Assembly: GCA_035470785.1 (NCBI GenBank)
Contig: DATIQN010000048.1
Coordinates: 1-21,704 of the forward strand
Direction: 5' to 3'
Source of the DNA: Croceibacterium_B sp035470785
Lineage (GTDB): Bacteria > Pseudomonadota > Alphaproteobacteria > Sphingomonadales > Sphingomonadaceae
DNA: 21,704 bases
The notes beneath the pieces are model-generated. The model was not told where the DNA came from, made no database searches, and worked only from the letters and a program-made list of their open reading frames with translations. Below are positions 7,815-14,303 of the stretch, piece after piece. A program made the position numbers and the translations under genes. Position 1 is the stretch's first letter, and every line of letters begins with the position of its first letter.

Positions 7815-9377
7815 ATGGCTAACGCCGACATCATCGTCATCGGATCGGGCCACAACGGCCTCGTCGCCGCCGCCTATCTCGCGGTGGCGGGCAAGCGCGT
7901 GCTCGTTCTTGAGCGCAACGAATGGTTCGGCGGCGGCGTGGTGACCCGCGAGCTGACCCAGCCCGGGTTCAGGCACGACCAGCATTCGATGAGCCACATC
8001 TTCATCCAGGGCAATCCGCTGCTGGCGAACGACGACCTCGGTTTGAAGCGCAAGTACGGTCTCAAGTACGTCTTCCCCGACGTGCCGATGATGAGCGTGT
8101 GGGAAGACGGAACCACCCTGCCGCTCCATCGTGACGCCAACACGTCAGCCGCGGCGATCCGCAAGTTCAGCGCGAAGGACGCCGAGACCTTCCTCGAATT
8201 GTCGCGCCAGGCGGCGGAGTGGCTGCCGATGATCCAGGCCGGGCTCTATTCGCCGCCGATGCCCTTGGGCGCGCAGACCGCGATGATGGACCAGAGTGCC
8301 GAAGGCCGCGAGATCTGGCGCACCACCCAGGTCAGCACCTTCGACCTGATGGAAGAGCTGTTCGAGCACGACAAGGTAAAGGCGCACTTCGGCCGCGTCG
8401 CCGGCGAAAACCTCGTCAGTCCCGATGAGAAGGCGACCGGGATCGGCGCCTACGTGTTCCTCGGCTTCCTCGAGAAGTTCGGCTTCGGGGTGCCGGTCGG
8501 CGGCTCGGGCAAGCTGACCGACGCGCTGATCGCCTGCATCGAGGACCATGGCGGCGCGATGCGCGCGAATTGCCAGGTGCGCGAGGTCGTCACCGACGGC
8601 AGGCGCGCGACCGGCGTCGTGCTCGACAACGGCGAGCGGCTGTCGTGCAGCGACGGCGTCATCGGCGCCATCCACCCGCATCACTTGCCCGAGATGGTGC
8701 CCTCGGTCCCCGCGCAAGTCGCGAAGAACGCCATGCGCACGCACATCACGCCCGCCGCGTGCTTCACCGTCCACGCCGCGCTCGACGCGCCACTCAAGTT
8801 CAATGCGGGCGATCTTTCGGCGGTGATGTACGAGCTGATGCCGGCGAATTACGAAGACATGCGCCGCGCGTTCGACGAGCTGCGCTACGGCAACATGAGC
8901 CCCACCCCGCTCGTCGGCGTCGGCCAGCTTACCCAGCACGATCCCAGCCGCGCGCCGGAAGGAAAGGCGATCTTCCACGCGTGGGACTACGTGCCCTACG
9001 ATCGCCCCGACGGTCGCAGCTGGGACGAGGCCAAAACCGAGTTCGCCGACAAGGTGATCGCGCGGATGGGCAACTACATCGAGAACGTGCCCGACGTGGT
9101 GCTCGACTATCACTGCGACAGCCCCGTCGACATGGAGCGCACCAGCCCCAGTTTCTTCCGAGGTGACCTCCACGGCATCGCCACCACGACCTACCAGTCG
9201 GGCAGCCACCGCCCGACGCCCGAGCTCGGCCAGTACCGCGTGCCCGGAGTCGAGCGGCTCTACCTCGTCGGCCCGTTCCAGCACCCGGGCGGCGGCGTGT
9301 TCGGCGCAGGCCGTGCGACGGCGATGGTGATGGCCGAGGACCTCGGCATCGATTTCGACGGGATTAGGGTCGGATGA
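7815..9377 (+). CDS. FAD-dependent oxidoreductase, phytoene-desaturase (CrtI)-like
   Basis: A 520-aa amine-oxidase/CrtI-superfamily flavoprotein. Seen: N-terminal dinucleotide motif G10-x-G12-x-x-G15 (IVIGSGHNGLVAAAYL), Glu33 in LVLERNEWFGGG, and the C-terminal FAD signature VERLYLVGPFQHPGGGVFGAGRATAMVMAED in the last 40 residues. No carotenoid gene (CrtB, CrtE, CrtY) is nearby, so a pigment role is unlikely. Related phytoene-dehydrogenase-like proteins occur in many catabolic clusters, usually uncharacterised. Likely role: desaturation or isomerisation of an alicyclic intermediate in the cytoplasm (inference). ATG start nine bases after the previous stop; the stop overlaps the next start (ATGA). 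Confidence 0.88.
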   Translation: MANADIIVIGSGHNGLVAAAYLAVAGKRVLVLERNEWFGGGVVTRELTQPGFRHDQHSMSHIFIQGNPLLANDDLGLKRKYGLKYVFPDVPMMSVWEDGTTLPLHRDANTSAAAIRKFSAKDAETFLELSRQAAEWLPMIQAGLYSPPMPLGAQTAMMDQSAEGREIWRTTQVSTFDLMEELFEHDKVKAHFGRVAGENLVSPDEKATGIGAYVFLGFLEKFGFGVPVGGSGKLTDALIACIEDHGGAMRANCQVREVVTDGRRATGVVLDNGERLSCSDGVIGAIHPHHLPEMVPSVPAQVAKNAMRTHITPAACFTVHAALDAPLKFNAGDLSAVMYELMPANYEDMRRAFDELRYGNMSPTPLVGVGQLTQHDPSRAPEGKAIFHAWDYVPYDRPDGRSWDEAKTEFADKVIARMGNYIENVPDVVLDYHCDSPVDMERTSPSFFRGDLHGIATTTYQSGSHRPTPELGQYRVPGVERLYLVGPFQHPGGGVFGAGRATAMVMAEDLGIDFDGIRVG

Positions 9378-9589
9378 AGATCTACGCCGCCGACAAGAGC
9401 GAACTCATGCAGGTCACGAAGGTCGAGCGGCAGGGCAACAACCTGGTGCTCAAGGGCAAGGTGTTCGGCACGATGCCCATGGCCGCCACGCTGACTCCGC
9501 AAGAAGCGCGCGCCTTCCGCAAGCTGCTGACGCCGAAGCTCGTCCTATTCCTGCTGACACTGCCTTTCCGAAAGGGAGCCAAGACATGA
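9374..9589 (+). CDS. Small conserved-looking protein of unknown function, 71 aa
   Basis: I do not recognise this family. The gene is locked between ATGA overlaps at both ends (9374-9377 and 9586-9589), so it is almost certainly translated with its neighbours. Seen: an N-terminal beta-like half with alternating polar and hydrophobic residues (VTKVERQGNNLVLKGKVFG), then TPQEARAFRKLL, and a C-terminal hydrophobic stretch LLTPKLVLFLLTLPF followed by a basic KGAKT tail. The end could be a short membrane-contacting helix. No cysteine, histidine cluster or metal motif is present. Possible roles are an accessory subunit of the CrtI-like flavoprotein or a membrane tether for the operon enzymes; both are guesses from position. 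Confidence 0.75.
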   Translation: MKIYAADKSELMQVTKVERQGNNLVLKGKVFGTMPMAATLTPQEARAFRKLLTPKLVLFLLTLPFRKGAKT

Positions 9590-10371
9590 AGCGCCACGAA
9601 GGCAAGACGATGCTCGTTACCGGCGCCGCGGGAGCGATCGGGTTCGCCACCTGTGAGATCCTCGCTCGTGAAGGCGCGCGGGTGATGCTGGTCGACATCG
9701 ACCAGCCTAAGCTCGAGCAACGCGTGGCTCAGTTGCAGGCGGCCGGATACGACGCGCTGGGCTTCCATGCCGATTGTGCCGACGAAGGGCAGGTCCGCGC
9801 CTATGCCCAGGCCGCGCACGGCGCGTTCGGTCATGTCGACGGGTTCTTCAACAACGCCGGGATCGAAGGCACGCTCGCGCCGACGCACGAGTACGACGTC
9901 GCCGAGTTCGACCACGTGCTCCACGTCAACCTGCGCGGCATGTTCCTCGGCTTACGCTACGTGCTCCCGGGCATGGTCAAGCGAGGCCAGGGCGCTGTCG
10001 TGAACACCGCCTCGATCGGCTCGGAACGCGGGCTCGCGGGCGCCTGCGCCTACAACGCCGCCAAGCACGGCGTCGTCGGCCTCACCCGCACCGCGGCGAG
10101 CGAAGTGGCGCAGAAGGGTGTGCGGGTGAACTGCGTCGAGCCGGGCGTGATTGAGACCCCGCTGCTGGTCGGCATGCTCGAGCAGATGTTCGACAACGTC
10201 GAGGCCGGCATGAAGAAGCTCGGTGAAGTCGCCACGCTCAACCGCGTCGGCCAGCCCGAGGAAGTCGGCAACGTGGTCAGCTTCCTGCTCTCGGACGAGG
10301 CCAGCTACGTCAACGGCGCCCGCTGGGAGATCGACGGCGGCGCGCTGGCGACGATCCGCAACGACATCTAG
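9586..10371 (+). CDS. SDR family oxidoreductase (second copy)
   Basis: Classical SDR of 261 aa, last gene of the nine-gene operon. Seen: TGAAGAIG (residues 12-19), Asp37 in MLVDIDQ (NAD+ preference), N89-N90-A91-G92, catalytic Ser143 and Tyr156-x3-Lys160 (CAYNAAKHGVVGLTR), and the C-terminal YVNGARWEIDGG. It is not a close duplicate of the first SDR, so two distinct alcohol/ketone steps are likely. The start overlaps the stop of the 71-aa gene. It ends six bases from the convergent substrate-binding-like gene, with no visible terminator between them. Confidence 0.92.
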   Translation: MKRHEGKTMLVTGAAGAIGFATCEILAREGARVMLVDIDQPKLEQRVAQLQAAGYDALGFHADCADEGQVRAYAQAAHGAFGHVDGFFNNAGIEGTLAPTHEYDVAEFDHVLHVNLRGMFLGLRYVLPGMVKRGQGAVVNTASIGSERGLAGACAYNAAKHGVVGLTRTAASEVAQKGVRVNCVEPGVIETPLLVGMLEQMFDNVEAGMKKLGEVATLNRVGQPEEVGNVVSFLLSDEASYVNGARWEIDGGALATIRNDI

Positions 10372-10377
10372 CCGCCT

Positions 10378-11253
10378 CTACTCCGCCGCGATCGACAGGA
10401 TCGAGTGCTCGTAATCGCGGATGCCGGGATCGCCGTCGAAGATGCCGCGCTCCTCGATCCAGTGCTGCGATTCCTCGAAGGTTTCCTTCGAATACGGCTC
10501 GAACACGATCCGTTCGCCCGGGCCCCAGCGACCGGTATCCATCTGTTCGTGGAAGCGGACCGGGAATTCGTTCTTGTAGTAGTGCGTGTAGAGCTCGGGC
10601 CTGAGGTCGATGTCGTGCTGCGCGCGGCGAAGTGCGGCGAAGTACTTCTTGATGTCGGCCGGATCGGAGCCTTCCTTGACCATCGAGGCCATCATGAAGG
10701 TGCTGTCGATGATCTTCCGGAAGCCCAATTGCTCAAGGAAGTAGTATGGCCCACTGAACAATGAGGCGGCCGGAATCTTGCGGTCGATCAGCAGTTCGAG
10801 GCGGCTGAACAGCATGCCGTCGGCGAACGACAGGTTGATCTGGTCGGTCTTGAGATAAGTCTCGAGCGCCTGGATCGTCGAATAGTGGCTGCCCGACTGA
10901 TAGCCGACCGAGATCGGCACCCCGGCGAGGTCGCGCGGATGCTTGATGTCGCTCTCGGGCGGCACGAAAATCGCGCACGGGCTCACCGAATAGGCGTCGG
11001 CATAGAGCAGGCCATGGCCCGCCGCCGCGGCGACGTTGACCGTCCAGTGACAGGCGCACGAGACGTCGCCTTCGCGGCCCTTCTCGAATGTCTGGTAGGC
11101 GCCGAACTTGTCGCCCTGCTGGTGGTTCTTCGCGTCCTTCGAATCGAACGTCTCGCGGAATTCGTAGTCGAGCCCTTCGGCGGCGAAATAGCGCTTCTCC
11201 TCAGCGACCCACTCGTGGAGGCGAAAGTGCGGCTGGATGATGAACTTGGACAT
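10378..11253 (-). CDS. Substrate-binding-protein-like (NMT1/THI5-like fold), no signal peptide
   Basis: A 291-aa protein with the look of a type 2 periplasmic binding protein: an opening strand then WVAEEKRYFAAEGLDYEF (the 'ekGffkeeGLdve' pattern), IKHPRDLAGVPISVGYQSGSHYSTIQALE, and LIDRKIPAASLFSGPYYFLEQLGF. However, the N-terminus (MSKFIIQPHFRLHEW) has no hydrophobic signal and no lipobox, and no ABC permease or ATPase gene is in the window. The ATG at 11253 is well supported by GAGGAG seven bases upstream, so a missed signal peptide is unlikely. C66-A-C68-H69-W70 stands out in the place of the usual ligand loop. It could be a cytosolic sensor, or an enzyme, as known for 4,5-dihydroxyphthalate decarboxylase and Thi5 of this fold. 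It follows the GntR gene by 23 bases. Confidence 0.75.
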   Translation of the reverse strand: MSKFIIQPHFRLHEWVAEEKRYFAAEGLDYEFRETFDSKDAKNHQQGDKFGAYQTFEKGREGDVSCACHWTVNVAAAAGHGLLYADAYSVSPCAIFVPPESDIKHPRDLAGVPISVGYQSGSHYSTIQALETYLKTDQINLSFADGMLFSRLELLIDRKIPAASLFSGPYYFLEQLGFRKIIDSTFMMASMVKEGSDPADIKKYFAALRRAQHDIDLRPELYTHYYKNEFPVRFHEQMDTGRWGPGERIVFEPYSKETFEESQHWIEERGIFDGDPGIRDYEHSILSIAAE

Positions 11254-11276
11254 GGGGCGACTCCTCTTTTCGATAT

Positions 11277-12029
11277 TCAGCAACAGTCGGGCACGTCAGC
11301 GTCCTCGCTGACGCGGCGCGCGCGGATCATGCGGACGTGATCGTCCATCAGCCGCCGCGCGGCCGCGGCGTCACGCGCTTCGATCACGTCGACGAGCTGG
11401 CGGTGGACTTCGAGAATGTGCCGCGCGACCGGGTCGGTCAGCGTGCGGTTGTGCGCGGGCCACGAGACGTGCTGCAAGCTCAGCAACTGCGCCACCAGCA
11501 CGCGGTTGTGCGAGGCTTCGGCCACCGCGAGATGGAAGCGCATGCACGAGCGGGTGTAGGCTGGGTTGTCGGTGATCGTCGCTTCGTGCTGGGCGAGCAG
11601 GTCGCGCAGCTTCGCCAGGTCGTCGTTGCTGGCGTGCTCAGCGGCCAGCTCGGCGGCAGCCGTCTCGATCGCGCGCTGCGCGTCCATCATCTCGCGCACG
11701 CTCGTGCCGGCTAGGCTCAGCTGCACGGCGAGCGCTTCGGCAAACAGCGCGGGATTGCCGCTGGCGATACGCGCGCCGCCACCGGCGCCGACCTTGATCT
11801 CGACCACGCCGAGCGCCTGCAGCGTGCGCAGCGCGTCGCGCGCGACGATCCGGCTGGCGCCCGCGCGCTCGGCCAGGTCCCTCTCGGTGCCGAGGAAGTC
11901 CCCGGCCTTGAGGCGCTTGTCGAACAACGCTTCGCGGACCTCGTCGACGATCCGCGACGACATCGTGGCTGCCGAGCGCGAAGGCTCGAACGCCCACGGG
12001 TCGCGCTTAGGGAAGGGAATGAACGCCAT
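11277..12029 (-). CDS. GntR-family transcriptional regulator, FadR/FCD subfamily
   Basis: A 250-aa regulator. Seen: an N-terminal winged helix (SSRIVDEVREALFDKRLKAGDFLGTERDLAERAGASRIVARDALRTLQALGVVEIK, roughly residues 24-78) with the wing GAGGGARIA, then an all-helical FCD ligand domain with the metal/ligand residues FHLAVAEASHN and EVHRQLVDVIEARDAAAARRLMDDH. FCD regulators usually bind carboxylic-acid effectors and repress adjacent catabolic genes. The ATG at 12029 is chosen because it gives a normal N-terminus with a purine-rich AAAGGCG upstream; the open frame continues 68 codons further but crosses the control region. It heads a two-gene operon with the substrate-binding-like gene and probably controls itself through the dyad at 12075-12089. 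Confidence 0.9.
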   Translation of the reverse strand: MAFIPFPKRDPWAFEPSRSAATMSSRIVDEVREALFDKRLKAGDFLGTERDLAERAGASRIVARDALRTLQALGVVEIKVGAGGGARIASGNPALFAEALAVQLSLAGTSVREMMDAQRAIETAAAELAAEHASNDDLAKLRDLLAQHEATITDNPAYTRSCMRFHLAVAEASHNRVLVAQLLSLQHVSWPAHNRTLTDPVARHILEVHRQLVDVIEARDAAAARRLMDDHVRMIRARRVSEDADVPDCC

Positions 12030-12074
12030 CGAATCGCCTTTCGCGGTTCCGATAGAGCAGTGACCAAAAATGAT

Positions 12075-12089
12075 AAAGATGATATCTTT
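12075..12089. promoter_or_regulatory. Perfect 6-3-6 inverted repeat, candidate GntR operator
   Basis: AAAGAT and ATCTTT flank GAT exactly. The site is 46 bases upstream of the GntR start and 72 bases upstream of the small rightward gene, in an AT-rich patch of an otherwise GC-rich gap. Half-site length and spacing fit FadR/GntR-type operators, although the sequence is not one of the well-known GntR consensus boxes. Two ATGATA repeats (12070-12075 and 12079-12084) read TATCAT on the minus strand and could serve as -10 elements for the regulator. Binding is inference. Confidence 0.5.
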
Positions 12090-12160
12090 TGCGATGACGC
12101 CTTTGGCGGAACAATGGTCGCTGCCGAACGGTTTACCCGGCAACGGCAAAGGAGACGGAA

Positions 12161-12406
12161 ATGCTTGGAAAAATCCTCGGCGGCATCGCCGGAGCAGGAG
12201 CGGCGGAACACAGCGGCAAGATGGGCGGCGCAAAAGGCGCAGTGCTCGGGGCGGTCGCGGGCTCGCTCATCCGGCGCGCGAGCATCCCCGGCCTGATCGC
12301 GTTCACCGTCGGCGGCTATGCGCTCAAGAAATGGAAAGCCAAGCGCGACCGGGCCGAGGCCAAGCGCAAGAGCTTCGAGACGCCGCCGGCCGGCGCGGCG
12401 GTCTAG
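12161..12406 (+). CDS. Small glycine-rich (glycine-zipper-like) protein, 81 aa
   Basis: Family not firmly recognised. Seen: a glycine/alanine-rich first half (LGKILGGIAGAGAAE and GGAKGAVLGAVAGSLI) with GxxxG-type spacing, a second hydrophobic stretch (SIPGLIAFTVGGYALKKW, residues 41-58), and a highly basic C-terminal segment. This pattern fits a small membrane-associated glycine-zipper protein. The start is strongly supported by AAAGGAGA (12148-12155) five to six bases before the ATG. It is transcribed divergently from the GntR regulator, and its stop TAG shares the palindrome CTAG with the stop of the convergent dehydrogenase. It does not look like a pathway enzyme and may be a housekeeping neighbour. 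Confidence 0.72.
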   Translation: MLGKILGGIAGAGAAEHSGKMGGAKGAVLGAVAGSLIRRASIPGLIAFTVGGYALKKWKAKRDRAEAKRKSFETPPAGAAV

Positions 12407-13281
12407 CGCTCCGGGTCAAGCCCGGCGTCGGCTTCGACGACTTTCGCCATCTCGGTGAAGTCGGCATCGTCGCCGTAGGTCGCGAGCACGCGGTCGAGCA
12501 GCGCCGCAAGGCGTTCGCCGGTGGGCAGCGGTACGCCCATCGCCTTGGCCTCGTCGAGCGCGAGGCGCGTATCCTTGAGGCTGAGCTGCGCCGAGAAGCC
12601 GAAGTCGAAGGTGCGCGGCAGCACCGCGCGCGGCCACTTGTCGCGCGTGGCAGAGTTGGCGCCGGTGCCGGCGTTCAGGACCTCGATCATCCGCGCCGGG
12701 TCAAGCCCGGCCTTGATGCCGAGCGTCATTGCCTCTGCCGTGGTGGCAATCGCGGCGAGGCTGAGGAGGTTGTTGGCGAGCTTAGTCACCTGCCCGGCGC
12801 CCGGCGTCTCGCCCATGTAGAACGGCTTGCCTATATGGGCGAGCAGCGGCTCGAGCTCGGGCCACAGCGCCTCCGGTCCGCCGGCCATGATCGCCAGCGT
12901 GCCCTGCTCGGCGCCGCGGATGCCGCCGGAGACCGGCGCGTCGAAGCTGGCGACGCCGCGCGGCACGGCGAGATCGTGCAGTTCCTGGGCGAGTTTGGGA
13001 CCCGAAGTCGAGAGATCACAAAGGATGCGTGGGCGGCCGCCGGACAGGATCTCGGCAGCCGCGGCACGAACGATCGGCGGGGTCGGCAGGCTCATGAAGA
13101 CGATTTCGCACCGCTCGCCCAGCGCGGCCGCGGAGCCGGCGGCTTCGCCGCCCTTCGCGACCAGGGCGTCCACGGCGGGTTGCAATAGGTCGTGGACCAG
13201 CAGGCGATCGACATGGCCGATCAGGTTGGCCGCCATCGGCGCGCCCATGCGGCCCAGCCCGAGGAATCCGACGGTAGTCAT
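12403..13281 (-). CDS. NAD(P)-dependent beta-hydroxyacid dehydrogenase (3-hydroxyisobutyrate dehydrogenase family)
   Basis: A 292-aa beta-hydroxyacid dehydrogenase. Seen: Rossmann motif GLGRMGAPM (residues 8-16), Asp31 after the second strand (NAD+ preference), DLSTSGP (89-95), the substrate-binding DAPVSGG (114-120), catalytic Lys167 in GAGQVTKLANN with Asn171, and a C-terminal SLKD segment. These identify the family clearly. The substrate may be a 3-hydroxyacid, tartronate semialdehyde or related compound. The start overlaps the stop of the preceding MBL gene by four bases (minus strand ATGA), so the two are translationally coupled, suggesting that the hydroxyacid released by the MBL hydrolase is oxidised here (inference). 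Confidence 0.92.
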   Translation of the reverse strand: MTTVGFLGLGRMGAPMAANLIGHVDRLLVHDLLQPAVDALVAKGGEAAGSAAALGERCEIVFMSLPTPPIVRAAAAEILSGGRPRILCDLSTSGPKLAQELHDLAVPRGVASFDAPVSGGIRGAEQGTLAIMAGGPEALWPELEPLLAHIGKPFYMGETPGAGQVTKLANNLLSLAAIATTAEAMTLGIKAGLDPARMIEVLNAGTGANSATRDKWPRAVLPRTFDFGFSAQLSLKDTRLALDEAKAMGVPLPTGERLAALLDRVLATYGDDADFTEMAKVVEADAGLDPER

Positions 13282-14087
13282 TGCGTCTCCGAAATCGGTG
13301 TGTGCGGCGGCAGGTCGACGCGCGCGATGCCGTCCCTAGCCGGAAAGCATTGGAGCACCAGCGGGTCGTGGCCGGGGATCAGGTGGTCGAGCGAGCCGCC
13401 GGCAAGTTCGAGCGCTCGGGCCTGCGCGTGCCGGTATTCCGCTTCATCGACGAAGATCGGAAAGGGAAGGCTACGGGTAATATTGGCGTAGAGGTGGGCG
13501 GCGTCGCTGGCGAGAACCACAGTGCCGCGCGCAGTCTCGCAGCAGACGACTTGCAGGCCGGCGGTGTGGCCGGGGCATGCGCGCAGCGCAATGCCGGGGG
13601 CGAATTCGCTATCGCCGTCGTGGAACACCACGTGGTCGGCGTAGAGCTTGCGAACCAGCTGCGCGACCGGCTCGCCGTCGAACGGCGCGCGGGTCGGCGC
13701 GTCGCACACGCGGCGGCTGGTGGCGAAGGCCAGTTCGGCGTCTTGGACGTGGAACCTGGCGTTGGGAAACAGGCTCAGCGAGCCGGCGTGATCGTAGTGC
13801 AGGTGGGTCAGGATGACGTCCTCGACCGAGAGGTGGTCTATCCCGGCATCGCGCAGCCCCTCGACCAGCGGCCGCGTGATGATCCGACCCCGCGCCACGG
13901 CCGCCTGTTCGCCGAACCCGGTGTCCACGATGACCGGTTGATGCCCTTCGCGGTGGACCGCCCACACGAAATAGTCGAGCGGCATCGGCAAGTCGTGGTC
14001 GTCGACCGGCTGGGCGAAATTGGCCGCCGCCGTGCGTTCGTGCCGCGCGTACCGAATTGCATCGATGCGAGTGACGGGAGCGGTCAT
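13278..14087 (-). CDS. MBL-fold metallohydrolase, N-acyl homoserine lactonase-like
   Basis: A 269-aa metallo-beta-lactamase-fold hydrolase. Seen: H95-L-H97-Y-D99-H100, His174 in CPGHTAG, Asp195 in LASDAAH and His240 in IPGHD, the full dinuclear zinc ligand set. Length and layout match the AhlD/AiiA-like lactonase group, so lactone or ester hydrolysis in the cytoplasm is the likely activity. The ATG at 14087 has only a modest AGAGAG upstream. The gene lies downstream of a paired REP-like palindrome (14099-14209), which separates it from the P450 gene on the same strand. It could quench acyl-homoserine-lactone signals, but coupling to a hydroxyacid dehydrogenase favours catabolism. Confidence 0.9.
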   Translation of the reverse strand: MTAPVTRIDAIRYARHERTAAANFAQPVDDHDLPMPLDYFVWAVHREGHQPVIVDTGFGEQAAVARGRIITRPLVEGLRDAGIDHLSVEDVILTHLHYDHAGSLSLFPNARFHVQDAELAFATSRRVCDAPTRAPFDGEPVAQLVRKLYADHVVFHDGDSEFAPGIALRACPGHTAGLQVVCCETARGTVVLASDAAHLYANITRSLPFPIFVDEAEYRHAQARALELAGGSLDHLIPGHDPLVLQCFPARDGIARVDLPPHTPISETQ

Positions 14088-14098
14088 GCGACTCTCTA

Positions 14099-14209
14099 AA
14101 CCCTCCCCCTTGAGGGGGAGGGTTGGGTGGGGGTGTCCACACGCCAGCGCCGACGCGAGGCCTGTCGGCCCCGCTTGCCAACCCCTAACCCCTCCCCGTC
14201 GGGGAGGGG
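14099..14209. repeat. Paired REP-like palindromes (BIME-like element)
   Basis: Two CT/GA-rich palindromes lie in the gap between the P450 and MBL genes. The first (14099-14124) has 12-base arms, AACCCTCCCCCT and its complement, around TG. The second (14189-14209) has 10-base arms, CCCCTCCCCG and its complement, around one T. The flanks are also related in inverted orientation: GGGAGGG-TTGGGTGGGG after the first, and the complement of GGGGTTAGGGGTTGG before the second. This is the head-to-head arrangement of bacterial interspersed REP pairs. No U-run follows, so a simple terminator is less likely than a REP element. Related copies are at 16400, 19575, 19610 and 20794. Confidence 0.8.
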
Positions 14210-14303
14210 GAAACGCAGCCTGGTCGGCCGGTTAACATCTCTACCCCAAGCGACAATTACGCCGCCAACCGCCCCGCAAAGCTCGCGAATCTGGATGGTT
14301 AAC

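Noticed and set aside
6627..8129. 500-codon open frame on the minus strand opposite the second serine hydrolase and the CrtI-like gene
   Set aside because: Its composition (rich in Arg, Ala, His, Val, Asp, Glu) is that of a high-GC antisense shadow, it has no recognisable domain, and the plus strand carries two clear enzymes.
8145..9284. 379-codon minus-strand open frame opposite the CrtI-like gene
   Set aside because: Shadow of a gene with clear FAD motifs; no motif or RBS of its own.
7815..9377. Carotenoid biosynthesis gene (crtI)
   Set aside because: No other carotenoid gene is nearby and the gene is embedded in a catabolic-looking operon; only the fold is shared.
14099..14209. Palindrome pair as a Rho-independent terminator
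   Set aside because: There is no T-rich tract after either hairpin in either direction, and related copies occur in other gaps including a divergent promoter; a REP-like element fits better.
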